From assembly GCA_017613335.1 (NCBI GenBank), contig JAGAEB010000134.1, positions 1 to 9,040 of the forward strand: 9,040 nt of DNA. The letters are read 5' to 3'. This DNA comes from Methanosarcinaceae archaeon. Lineage in GTDB: Archaea; Halobacteriota; Methanosarcinia; Methanosarcinales; Methanosarcinaceae. The position numbers and the translations under genes are program-made. Shown here piece after piece: positions 1 through 5,960 of the stretch (its first letter is position 1; each line of letters opens with the position of its first letter). The notes beneath the pieces were generated by a model that searched no databases, was not told the DNA's origin, and saw nothing but the letters and a program-made list of their open reading frames with translations.

Positions 1-259
1 AGTGTGAAACACAGTGTGAAACACAAGTGTGAAACACAGTGTGAAACACGTGTGAAACACAGTGTGAAACACGTGTGAAACACAGTGTGAAAAACAGTGT
101 GAAAAACAGTGTGAAACACAGTGTGAAACACAAGTGTGAAACACAGTGTGAAACACAGTGTGAAACACATGTGTGAAAAACACTGTGAAAAACACTGTGA
201 AAAACAGTGTGAAACACGAGTATGAAAAACACTGTGAAAAACTGTGAGAAAACACTGAA
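1..259. repeat. 12-bp tandem repeat array (AGTGTGAAACAC), truncated by window edge
   Basis: About 20 head-to-tail units of AGTGTGAAACAC fill 1-242, followed by degenerate remnants to about 259. Most units are 12 bp, but 11-bp and 13-bp units occur, so no reading frame is kept and the array is not coding. The main variants are GAAAAAC in place of GAAACAC, and ACTGTG in place of AGTGTG. Each unit contains GTGT-GAA-ACAC, a small inverted repeat with a 3-nt centre, so a transcript could form a row of weak mini-hairpins. Units nearest the thiL end are the most diverged, as expected at the old edge of an array. The left boundary lies outside the window. There are no spacers, so this is not CRISPR. 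Function is unknown. Confidence 0.95.
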
Positions 260-283
260 AACGCAAAGGAAGGAGCGTTTTTT
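258..283. terminator. Short hairpin terminator at the edge of the 12-bp array
   Basis: AAAACGC (258-264) pairs with GCGTTTT (275-281) around a 10-nt purine loop, and six T follow or overlap (278-283). On the + strand this is a compact hairpin plus T-tract that could end transcription coming through the repeat array. On the - strand, downstream of the thiL stop, the same hairpin is followed by TTTTC, so it could also serve thiL. The role is inferred from shape only. Confidence 0.5.
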
Positions 284-315
284 AATATATGAAAATCCGG
301 CGGCGGGAGATCCGG

Positions 316-1776
316 TCAGGATCTTCCGGGGAAGGCAGAGTAGCCGTCGGGGTTTATCTTTTCGGATCTTCTGTCTTTTCTGATGAGGCGGATTCCTTTT
401 TCGGGTTCTGTCACACGGCCGATGACGGAAAAACGAACGGGATATTTGTGCGACAGGTCGGGATCTCTGCCGCGGCCGCCGAGGGACGGCACGAGATCTT
501 CGAAAGATGCGGCAATTTCGCGGAGTTTCCTGAGTGATCCTTCATCGGGACGGATCGTGAAAAGGAGTTCGAAATCTCCGCCGTCGTACAGGGCCTTTCT
601 GATCAGGTATTCGTACATCGCAGATCCGGGTGCCCTGTTGTTTTCGTTTCTTTCTTCATTTCTTTCATTTCCGGCGTCCGGCGGGGATCCGGATGAAGAA
701 AATTCAGGCAGCGGCAGTTTTTCTTCGCAGATCTCGAATCCGGTTCCGGACTGACGGCCGATCTCGTGGAGAGAAGACGCAAGGCCGTCGCTTGTGTCTG
801 TCATCGATGTGACGATGCCGGCACCTGAAAGCGCGAGGGCTTCAAAGACGCGCGGACAGGGCATGAAGAGATGTGCGTCCGGGACAGAGGAAAAGAGGTG
901 CGTCATCTGCTCTGCCGGATCGTCCCGGCAGTCTTCTTTTCCGGCGCGTCCGTTGTTTTCGGGGCAGAAAATGCGGTCGAGAGCGATGCCGGCGGCGCCT
1001 GCGATCCCTGTCAGGCAGACGAGATCGCCGGGTTCTGCGCCGGATCTTTTGAGGATCTCTGACCGGCCGGCAAAACCGAAGGCCGTTCCGACGATCGTCA
1101 GTTCGTCGTGCGCGTCCGTGTCGCCGCCGATGATCTCTGCGCCGTAGAGGTGCGCACAGTCACGGATGCCTTCTGCGATGTCGCCGATCCCGGAAAGCGG
1201 AAGGGAAGCCGGAAAGCCTGCCGAAATGAGGAGAGCGGACGGCCGCGCGCCCATCGAGGCGACATCACTCAGGTTGATGGCGGCGGACATCCAGCCGATC
1301 TCATAATAAGACATGGATTCCGGGAAATCGGTTTTCCGGTGAAGCATATCGGTTGTCGAGACCATGACCGGCTGACTGCGCCCGGACAGAGACGGTCCGG
1401 CGGACGGATCGGGTAAAAAAGAGAGAGCAGGAGCGGACGGATCGGGCAGGGCAGACGGGAAAGTCGTCACGGCACAGTCGTCGCTTCCGGGACCGATGAT
1501 CAGTTCAGAAACAGAGGATCCGGATACAGAAGATTCCGATACGGAGGATCCGGATATAGGAGATGAGACGGAGGATCCGGATATAGGAGATGAGACGGAG
1601 GATCCGGATACAGAAGAATTCCGGCGGCGGGAAGCGGATCCCCGGAAGACGGCGGTTCTTTTTTCGGAAAAAATGCGTGTCAGAAGGCAGATGATCTCTT
1701 TTTCGCCGGCGTTGCCGGCATTGACATCATTTCTGTCTGATCCCGGGACGGTTTCGGCTGATTTTTCGCTTTTCAT
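316..1776 (-). CDS. thiL: Thiamine-monophosphate kinase, enlarged by low-complexity inserts
   Basis: ThiL uses ATP to phosphorylate thiamine monophosphate to thiamine diphosphate, the last step of cofactor synthesis, in the cytoplasm. Family landmarks are in order: GPGSDDCAV (95-103, the acidic nucleotide/metal motif), VSTTDM (139-144), NLSDVASMGA (168-177), GGDT (217-220), DTSDGL (327-332), GGDFELLF (399-406) and NPDGYSAF (475-482). These support an intact AIR-synthase-like fold. At 486 residues it is roughly 150 longer than usual ThiL (about 300-330). The excess is mainly low-complexity: a Ser-rich repeat at about 48-91, an LPDPSA repeat at about 110-132, a Cys/Asp/Glu stretch near 270-290 and an Asn/Glu/Arg-rich stretch at 365-385. 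The start is the ATG at 1776, about 23 nt below the predicted transcription start; no clear GGTGA precedes it, so a nearly leaderless mRNA is possible. It is a lone gene. Identity is firm; whether the inserts reduce activity is unknown. Confidence 0.92.
   Translation of the reverse strand: MKSEKSAETVPGSDRNDVNAGNAGEKEIICLLTRIFSEKRTAVFRGSASRRRNSSVSGSSVSSPISGSSVSSPISGSSVSESSVSGSSVSELIIGPGSDDCAVTTFPSALPDPSAPALSFLPDPSAGPSLSGRSQPVMVSTTDMLHRKTDFPESMSYYEIGWMSAAINLSDVASMGARPSALLISAGFPASLPLSGIGDIAEGIRDCAHLYGAEIIGGDTDAHDELTIVGTAFGFAGRSEILKRSGAEPGDLVCLTGIAGAAGIALDRIFCPENNGRAGKEDCRDDPAEQMTHLFSSVPDAHLFMPCPRVFEALALSGAGIVTSMTDTSDGLASSLHEIGRQSGTGFEICEEKLPLPEFSSSGSPPDAGNERNEERNENNRAPGSAMYEYLIRKALYDGGDFELLFTIRPDEGSLRKLREIAASFEDLVPSLGGRGRDPDLSHKYPVRFSVIGRVTEPEKGIRLIRKDRRSEKINPDGYSAFPGRS
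1399..1446 (-). repeat. 33-bp partial duplication inside thiL
   Basis: A 14-bp block (GCGGACGGATCGGG) occurs twice, 33 bp apart, giving an 11-residue periodicity read as LPDPSAPALSF followed by LPDPSAGPSLS. The frame is kept. It sits just after the first catalytic motif, where ThiL normally has only a short connection, and so adds a Pro/Ser-rich loop of about 25 residues. Confidence 0.7.
1511..1616 (-). repeat. 15/27-bp in-frame minisatellite in the thiL N-terminus
   Basis: Two or more identical 27-bp units (9 residues, SVSSPISGS) are flanked by 15-bp units (5 residues, SVSGS or SVSES). All are built around GGATCCGGAT, which contains a palindrome. All lengths are multiples of three, so unit gain or loss would keep the gene open. 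The repeat lies between the N-terminal helix (EKEIICLLTRIF, 26-37) and the GPGSDD motif (95-100). Confidence 0.9.
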
Positions 1777-1815
1777 GTATCCGGCACTTTGAGAGTTTTC
1801 TAAAGAGAGGGATTA

Positions 1816-1830
1816 TTTTAAATATAAAGT
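1816..1830 (-). promoter_or_regulatory. TATA-box promoter of thiL
   Basis: Read on the - strand, this is ACTTTATATTTAAAA, a good archaeal TATA box. With the usual spacing of about 25 bp, transcription would begin near 1800, giving a leader of roughly 23 nt before the ATG at 1776. Prediction by motif and spacing only. Confidence 0.55.
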
Positions 1831-1860
1831 TACGGATTAATCAGAACTTATTAAAATTCA

Positions 1861-1956
1861 GGATTTCAGGATGCCCGGTTTCCGGAAATCCGGACAGGAA
1901 TTCCTGCAGGGATCCGAAAAGGGATCCGGGCAGGCATCAGACCGGATTTTCAGGAT
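1861..1956. other. Dyad-rich intergenic block flanked by near-identical direct repeats
   Basis: GGATTTCAGGAT (1861-1872) recurs as GGATTTTCAGGAT (1944-1956). Between them, GATGCC (1870-1875) can pair with GGCATC (1933-1938). CTGC-AG-GGATCC (1904-1915) can pair with GGATCC-GG-GCAG (1922-1933). CAGGAATTCCTG and TTTCCGGAAA are complete palindromes. No gene is apparent. The arrangement could be a decayed small mobile or repetitive element or a structured leader; other copies would have to be seen to decide. Confidence 0.4.
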
Positions 1957-1998
1957 CAGGCATTTTGTTTCAAGAATAATTTAATAAAAATGAAAAGA

Positions 1999-2024
1999 GA
2001 CGTCCCGGCGTTTTCCGGGATGTC
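1999..2024. other. Stable 10-bp hairpin in the region upstream of the coiled-coil operon
   Basis: GACGTCCCGG (1999-2008) pairs with CCGGGATGTC (2015-2024) around the loop CGTTTT, with one G-U pair on the + strand. No T-run follows, so it is not a typical terminator. An AT-rich stretch (AATTTAATAAAA, about 1978-1989) lies just upstream, and TGTATTTATG (about 2026-2035) and GTAAATTTAAG (about 2074-2084) lie downstream. Any of these could be the TATA box of the gene at 2149; I cannot choose among them. If the first is used, this hairpin would sit near the 5' end of a leader of about 140 nt. Confidence 0.45.
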
Positions 2025-2138
2025 CTGTATTTATGAGAAGATTCCGTCTGTCGTGATATGACAGGGTCTTCCCGTAAATTTAAGCATCCGGATCATGTGT
2101 ACCGGCAGCAGACGCGGCCGGAGCCGTTATCGGCAAAC

Positions 2139-2145
2139 AGGTGAT
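2139..2145 (+). promoter_or_regulatory. Ribosome binding site that fixes a GTG start at 2149
   Basis: AGGTGAT ends 3 nt before GTG 2149-2151. The next gene has the same layout: AGGTGA, four bases, then ATG 2821. A start 18 codons earlier (ATG 2095) would add an Arg-rich leader (CTGSRRGRSRYRQTG) unlike the rest of this acidic coiled-coil protein, and I see no GGTGA-type site before it. Confidence 0.65.
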
Positions 2146-2148
2146 ATT

Positions 2149-2811
2149 GTGGAAGGAACTGACAGCAACATTCAGACAATGGGAAAAGAAGAACTGATCA
2201 AAGCCGTTATCGCAAAACACGAACAGTACATTGCGACTTACACGGCGGAATTTGAGCAGCTCGCCAAGACAGTCGATACCCGCAACAGCGAACTTGAATC
2301 AGGCGTTAAGAAATCGACGGAGGCAGATGTCTCTCAGAAGGAGATCGCCGAAGAAAAGAAGAACATGTACGCTGACGCGGTCATCAAAGAGCTTGAAGCT
2401 CTTAAAGAGTCTCTCGGCAGTGTTTCCCAGGACGACGTTTCAAGGAACAGAAAAGACATTGAAAAGATCATCGCCGAAGTCAAAGACTTCAACTCCCAGA
2501 AGAAAGATGATACTTTCGAAGACAAGGAAAAACTGTACAATGCCGCCGCAGATGATATCGAAGGCCTTGATACAGATGCCGGAAAAGCCAAAGAGATCCG
2601 CGCAAATCTTGACAATGCCTTTGAAGCATGCAAAGTCCTTTACGGAATCCTTGAAGACGAAAACGCCAAAAAAGCCCAGATGAAAGCCGCGGCAGAGGCT
2701 GCCGCGCAGAAGAGTCCTGCAGAGGCAAAGAGCGACGCCAAAAGATACGAATGGCTCGGCAGAAGGATCCTCAGCCACAAGGACGCTCTCGAATACTGGA
2801 AAGGAATCTGA
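2149..2811 (+). CDS. Coiled-coil protein of unknown function, first gene of a two-gene operon
   Basis: The 220-residue product is almost wholly charged and helix-forming (rich in E, K, A and D), with no Cys-rich motif, signal peptide or membrane segment. A start region (MGKEELIKAVIAKHEQYIATY, residues 11-31) leads into long amphipathic stretches to about residue 160, then an Ala/Lys linker (about 177-200, KKAQMKAAAEAAAQKSPAEA) and a short, more ordered tail (YEWLGRRILSHKDALEYW, about 201-218). I do not recognise a named family. The stop codon TGA (2809-2811) overlaps the ribosome binding site of the next gene (GAGGTGA, 2810-2816), so the two are probably translationally coupled and made in fixed ratio, suggesting they act together. 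The start is GTG 2149 rather than ATG 2095 because of the GGTGA site. It is probably cytoplasmic and may pair with the downstream coiled-coil protein; that is inference. Confidence 0.8.
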   Translation: MEGTDSNIQTMGKEELIKAVIAKHEQYIATYTAEFEQLAKTVDTRNSELESGVKKSTEADVSQKEIAEEKKNMYADAVIKELEALKESLGSVSQDDVSRNRKDIEKIIAEVKDFNSQKKDDTFEDKEKLYNAAADDIEGLDTDAGKAKEIRANLDNAFEACKVLYGILEDENAKKAQMKAAAEAAAQKSPAEAKSDAKRYEWLGRRILSHKDALEYWKGI

Positions 2812-2820
2812 GGTGACATA

Positions 2821-3987
2821 ATGGTCGAAGAAATTATCCAAAATGCAGAAGCTGTCGCTGAAAACACGGAAGCTGTCACTGAAAACACAGAAACCGTTGC
2901 TGAAAACACGGAAGCTGTCGCTGAAAACGCAGAAGCCGTTGCTGAAAAAGCAGAAGCTGTTTCAGAGGCGCCGGCCGAAAAACAGCCTGTTTCCGAGGAA
3001 GAAGCTGAAAAGCAGATCCTCAAAAATGATGCCGAACTGATGGAAATGCGCATGGCTGAAGTCCGCAGGAACATGGCATCCATGTCCGACAATGACATCA
3101 AGAACAAGACAAACCAGCTGAGAAGCGCGATCGAACGCGATGAAAAAGCGCTCAGGAACGTTTTCAGAGAACTCAAGAACCACCGCGCTGACACGGAAGA
3201 CCTTAAGAAACAGAGAGACGAACTCAACGGAAAAGTCCGTGAGCTTTCCGCCGTTGCCCAGAAGAGCCGTGCCGCCCGCGATGAGATCAACGCAAAGATC
3301 GCCGAACTCAAGAAAGAGAGAGCGACCGTCCTTGCAGATTCAAAGGCCCGTTCCGGCGCCATCGTCGAAATGAAAGCCAAGAGAGACGAATTCAACGCTG
3401 TTTCCAAAGGCACCTGCGAAAGCCTGACCGAACGCTATCAGGCAGATCTGAAATCCTTCACCGAAGCGGACATGCCGCTTGACCGCGAGAAAGAGATCTT
3501 TGAAAGACTCATGAAATATCCGGAAAGGATGAACGCCGCCAAAGAAGCGAACGAACTCCACAAAAAGATCCAGGAGACTTACGACAACGCAAAGGACGTC
3601 TATGCGCGCAACGACGAACTTTCCGCCGAGATCAAGAAACTTTCCGAAGAATCCCAGAAACACCATCTGGAAATGATCGAAGGCTACCGCAAAGTCGATG
3701 AAATGCGCAAAGAGGCCGACGACTGCCACAGAAGACTGACTGAGAAGTACACGCTCACGAAGCCGATCACCGCAAAGATCGATCCGCTGAAAAAGAGCAT
3801 TGCGGCAAACCGCATGGAACTCGATGTCTATCTGGAGAGATCCAAAGCCGTCCAGGAAGCCAAAGACGAGAAGAGACTCGACAGGAACCACGACAGCGCC
3901 AAGGAAAAACTCGAAAAGAACGGCCGTCTGACCCTTGAAGACCTCAGCGTCCTCATCGAGAAAGGCGACATCAAATTCAACAAATGA
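2821..3987 (+). CDS. Archaeal coiled-coil protein, COG1340-like
   Basis: The 388-residue protein has three parts. Residues 8-49 are six acidic heptapeptides of the NTEAVAE type. Residues about 50-340 are a long coiled coil with E/K-rich heptads and the motif ANELHKKIQETYDNA around residue 244. The C-terminus, about 353-388, contains EKLEKNGRLTLEDLSVLIEK. The coiled coil with an 'E-L-H-K' core and the closing 'K-L-x-x-N/G-x-x-L-T-x-E-D-L' segment is typical of the archaeal COG1340 group, often misnamed phosphoserine phosphatase in databases. No phosphatase motif (DxDxT) is visible. Function of the family is not established; a structural or scaffold role is likely. The start ATG 2821 is preceded by GAGGTGA and lies 9 nt after the upstream gene's stop. 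A perfect hairpin overlaps its stop codon, and a strong terminator follows 27 nt later. The family assignment is from memory of the pattern. Confidence 0.82.
   Translation: MVEEIIQNAEAVAENTEAVTENTETVAENTEAVAENAEAVAEKAEAVSEAPAEKQPVSEEEAEKQILKNDAELMEMRMAEVRRNMASMSDNDIKNKTNQLRSAIERDEKALRNVFRELKNHRADTEDLKKQRDELNGKVRELSAVAQKSRAARDEINAKIAELKKERATVLADSKARSGAIVEMKAKRDEFNAVSKGTCESLTERYQADLKSFTEADMPLDREKEIFERLMKYPERMNAAKEANELHKKIQETYDNAKDVYARNDELSAEIKKLSEESQKHHLEMIEGYRKVDEMRKEADDCHRRLTEKYTLTKPITAKIDPLKKSIAANRMELDVYLERSKAVQEAKDEKRLDRNHDSAKEKLEKNGRLTLEDLSVLIEKGDIKFNK
2842..2967 (+). repeat. 21-bp tandem repeat encoding six acidic heptads
   Basis: Six units read NAEAVAE, NTEAVTE, NTETVAE, NTEAVAE, NAEAVAE and KAEAVSE. 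The unit is exactly one coiled-coil heptad, with V and A on one face, so unit number changes would lengthen the stalk without breaking the heptad register. DNA units differ by scattered third-position and Ala/Thr changes, so the array is old enough to have diverged. Confidence 0.92.
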
Positions 3988-4002
3988 TCAGTCTCTGATC
4001 AT
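3984..4002 (+). other. Perfect hairpin enclosing the stop codon of the COG1340-like gene
   Basis: ATGATCAG (3984-3991) and CTGATCAT (3995-4002) form a perfect 8-bp stem with the 3-nt loop TCT; the TGA stop is inside the left arm. It lies 11 nt before the A-tract of the main terminator. It might stabilise the mRNA 3' end or slow ribosome release; this is unproved. Confidence 0.5.
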
Positions 4003-4013
4003 GCAGAATTCAT

Positions 4014-4053
4014 AAAAAAGGCCGGTGTGACTGATGTGACACCGGCCTTTTTT
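4014..4053. terminator. Strong bidirectional hairpin terminator
   Basis: GGCCGGTGT (4020-4028) pairs perfectly with ACACCGGCC (4039-4047) around a 10-nt loop, and six A before the stem face eight T after it. It closes the coiled-coil operon on the + strand. On the - strand the same structure ends in six T, so it can also stop transcripts of the convergent membrane-protein gene at 4292-5095 after they cross the adjacent repeat array. Confidence 0.85.
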
Positions 4054-4184
4054 TTATTGTGTTTATCCTGCTTTTTTATTGTGTTTATCCCTCTTTTTTT
4101 ATTGTGTTTATCCTGCTTTTTTTATTGTGTTTATCCGGCTTTTTTATTGTGTTTATCCGGCTTTTTTGTGTGTTTTTCGTCTGC
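4048..4184 (+). repeat. 22-24 bp tandem array of T-tracts behind the terminator
   Basis: Five units (starting at 4048, 4072, 4094, 4117 and 4140) each have 6-8 T, then ATTGTGTTTATCC and a C-rich trinucleotide ending (TGC, CTC or GGC). A sixth, degenerate unit begins at 4162. Lengths vary (22, 23 or 24 bp), mostly through the T-run. The first T-run is the tail of the hairpin terminator. Archaeal RNA polymerase can terminate on T-tracts alone, so the array would act as repeated back-up terminators for + strand read-through. Frames through it encode Phe/Leu-rich junk and are not taken as genes. From 4185 to 4291 I see nothing identifiable. Confidence 0.9.
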
Positions 4185-4291
4185 ACAACTTGTTTTTATC
4201 ATGCATCCTGCTGTATGCTCCTGTGCGTCACTGCATCTGCAGACTGATGTGTCTGTCTGTTTTTTTCTGTCCGGGAAACCATTTACGGATT

Positions 4292-5095
4292 TTAACGGCC
4301 GTTCTGTTCTCTGATCAGACTGACCGCTTTTCCGGCGAGTCTGAAAAAGGCAACATACAGGCCGGCTGTGACAGCCGTGCACAGATAATAGATCCATGAA
4401 GTGTCAGGGATCATGAATCTGCCGGCAGGGCCGTTCGTCAGATATGATAAAATGACAAAAGACAAAAGCATGACGGCAATGAGAGAGACCGGAAGAAAGC
4501 CGAAGGCTTTCGGTGAGGGTATTTTACGATACAGGCAGGCATAAACCGCACCTGTGATCACTGACAGGAAAACCGTCAGAGAGGCCGTTTCCATGAGAAA
4601 CTGAATGTAAAGATAATGTTCAGAAGAGCAGATGACCGCGGCAGCGGTCATATAAACGGCCGGAACGGCAGCGGCTGTGAAAAGCGATGTTCTGTTTTCC
4701 TTTACGGACGGATCGCAGACTGTCTGCACAAATGTAACGGCGATGAGATACAGAAACGTCAGCAGGGCATAATAGATCCCGACCGGAAGATCAGGAAGCG
4801 TCGGGTCTGTTTCCCATGGACCCTGAAGGAACCACATGACCGGAAGGAACAGACTGATGCCGCCTGCAAATACGATGCCGTATATCACATGCGCCGGCCT
4901 GAAATGAAATAATTTTCCGAAGACGGCGCAATAGATGATCACAACGGCAACCGATACAGAAAAGCCGGAAAATACCGGCGGATACTTGTTTGTTGCCCAC
5001 AGAACAGTCATTGCCGCCGCAAAAAGAAAAAGATCGAAAAGAGATCTTTTTGTCTCTGCAGAAAGGCTGTCAATATATTTTTTCATGGAGATCAT
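4292..5095 (-). CDS. Multi-pass membrane protein of unknown function
   Basis: The 267-residue product has a short basic/polar N-terminus (MKKYIDSLSAETKR) and about eight hydrophobic segments, near residues 18-35, 43-62, 68-90, 105-125, 138-157, 162-188, 198-221 and 233-253. It ends in a basic tail (REQNGR). I recognise no transporter or enzyme signature. The longest polar links are at 91-104 (QGPWETDPTLPDLP) and 222-232. Two in-frame ATG codons compete, 5095 and 5086 (MKKYIDS); neither has a clear GGTGA, so the first three residues are uncertain. It is transcribed divergently from the single-pass membrane protein at 5212 across a 116-bp gap carrying AT-rich promoter sequence for both strands. 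An AACGGCCGTT palindrome lies over its stop codon. It converges on the coiled-coil operon. Confidence 0.8.
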   Translation of the reverse strand: MISMKKYIDSLSAETKRSLFDLFLFAAAMTVLWATNKYPPVFSGFSVSVAVVIIYCAVFGKLFHFRPAHVIYGIVFAGGISLFLPVMWFLQGPWETDPTLPDLPVGIYYALLTFLYLIAVTFVQTVCDPSVKENRTSLFTAAAVPAVYMTAAAVICSSEHYLYIQFLMETASLTVFLSVITGAVYACLYRKIPSPKAFGFLPVSLIAVMLLSFVILSYLTNGPAGRFMIPDTSWIYYLCTAVTAGLYVAFFRLAGKAVSLIREQNGR

Positions 5096-5129
5096 CTCGT
5101 GAAGTTGTAAAGAACAGGAGAAAGAACCG

Positions 5130-5180
5130 CGATATAACAGGATGTATGTATAAATATAAATATATTAATATAAAGAGAGC
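5130..5180. promoter_or_regulatory. Divergent AT-rich promoter region with TATA boxes on both strands
   Basis: The stretch from GTATAAATATAAATATATT to ATATAAAG (about 5148-5175) holds overlapping TATA-like boxes. On the + strand, TTAATATAAAG (5165-5175) would start RNA near 5195-5200, a leader of about 15 nt before ATG 5212. On the - strand, TTTATATTTATAC (about 5148-5162) would start RNA near 5130, about 35 nt before ATG 5095. The two genes may therefore compete for or share basal factors. Confidence 0.55.
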
Positions 5181-5211
5181 GTTTGTCTGTATCTATGAAT
5201 GGCGGATTCTT

Positions 5212-5871
5212 ATGACTCAAAATGATCGGACTCAAAAAGGCAGGACTCAAAAAGACAGGACTCAAAAAGATCAATCCCCTTCCCTCATTGCGCTGATGAT
5301 CCTTATCCTCGTTTTTTCATGGATCTTCACGCTTTTTGCGTTGCCGCTGTTTTTTCCGGAACGGGGATCCTGTGACATCACGATTTCTGACGGGAATACT
5401 TCTTTTCCGGAATCCGGCGTGATCGGATGGTCTGTCGATGTCAGGGCGCCTGTCTTCATGATCGCACCCTGCACGATCGAAGCAAAAGCCGGAAACGGTG
5501 TCTTCGACACAGGAAAAGCATCGGCATATGCCGTTTACGGGTCGGGGAACAAAGAAACGGTCATCAGGATTCCGGCTGTCGATGAAAACACGATCCCCTG
5601 TGAGAAATGTCCGATGATGAAATTTTCCGTTCCGTCACATTATCGCGGAAAAAAACTGACACGTGTTTACGGAGATCTTCCGGCTGAAACGGAAGAATCC
5701 CAATTTGCTCTGATCATGAATGTACGGGCGCCGACAGCTCCCGTTTTTATGATGCCGTTTATCGTGTTCCGCAATACTGAAGGACAGACAGAAGACGGCG
5801 GTCTTCTGGCTCAGGAATATGTGCTCATGGATAAAAACAGGAGAATGACGGCCGGTCGTCAGGATCAGTAA
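5212..5871 (+). CDS. Single-pass membrane protein with repeat-rich cytoplasmic N-terminus
   Basis: The 219-residue product begins with four charged pentapeptides (residues 2-21). One membrane segment follows (about 24-48, rich in L, I, F and W), then an ectodomain of about 170 residues. That domain has four cysteines, two of them in PCEKCP (C130, C133) with C54 and C87, and a related phrase, V-R-A-P-x-x-P-V-F-M / V-R-A-P-V-F-M, at 77-83 and 171-180. This hints at two related beta-rich halves. The basic N-terminus and single anchor suggest N-in, C-out topology. I do not recognise the family. The start is ATG 5212: a longer upstream frame exists back to 4990 but crosses the promoter region and the start of the divergent gene, so it is rejected. 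GGCGGA (5201-5206) is only a weak ribosome binding site. A hairpin follows the stop. Confidence 0.72.
   Translation: MTQNDRTQKGRTQKDRTQKDQSPSLIALMILILVFSWIFTLFALPLFFPERGSCDITISDGNTSFPESGVIGWSVDVRAPVFMIAPCTIEAKAGNGVFDTGKASAYAVYGSGNKETVIRIPAVDENTIPCEKCPMMKFSVPSHYRGKKLTRVYGDLPAETEESQFALIMNVRAPTAPVFMMPFIVFRNTEGQTEDGGLLAQEYVLMDKNRRMTAGRQDQ
5215..5274 (+). repeat. 15-bp tandem repeat encoding charged pentapeptides
   Basis: Four 15-bp units start with ACTCAAAA and encode TQNDR, TQKGR, TQKDR and TQKDQ, directly after the initiator Met and before the membrane helix. The near-identical DNA units imply recent duplication. Frame is preserved. Confidence 0.92.
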
Positions 5872-5877
5872 AACGGG

Positions 5878-5899
5878 CGGGATGTAATAATACATCCCG
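5878..5899. other. Perfect 9-bp hairpin after the membrane-protein gene
   Basis: CGGGATGTA (5878-5886) pairs with TACATCCCG (5891-5899) around the loop ATAA, six bases after the stop. No T-run follows on either strand, so it is a possible 3'-end stabiliser, a weak terminator or a protein-binding dyad. Confidence 0.5.
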
Positions 5900-5960
5900 G
5901 GAATAATCAACAGCAGGAATATCGTTCAAAAGCCGGGCGAATAAATGACAAACATATGTT

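Noticed and set aside
1..259. CRISPR array
   Set aside because: Units of 11-13 bp abut directly with no unique spacers, and no cas gene is present.
2640..3413. Open frame (257 codons) on the - strand opposite the coiled-coil operon
   Set aside because: Ser/Ala/Phe-rich mirror of E/K-rich coding sequence; it spans two real genes and has no start signals.
2821..3987. Phosphoserine phosphatase
   Set aside because: This label is common for such coiled-coil proteins, but no haloacid-dehalogenase DxDxT or other phosphatase motif is visible.
4027..4399. Cys/Phe/Leu-rich open frames through the T-tract array
   Set aside because: Several overlapping frames read similar repeat-encoded strings; the length jitter of units and the terminator inside the first frame argue against coding.
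4990..5211. N-terminal extension of the membrane protein at 5212
   Set aside because: It would begin inside the divergent gene and run through the AT-rich promoter; composition changes sharply at ATG 5212.
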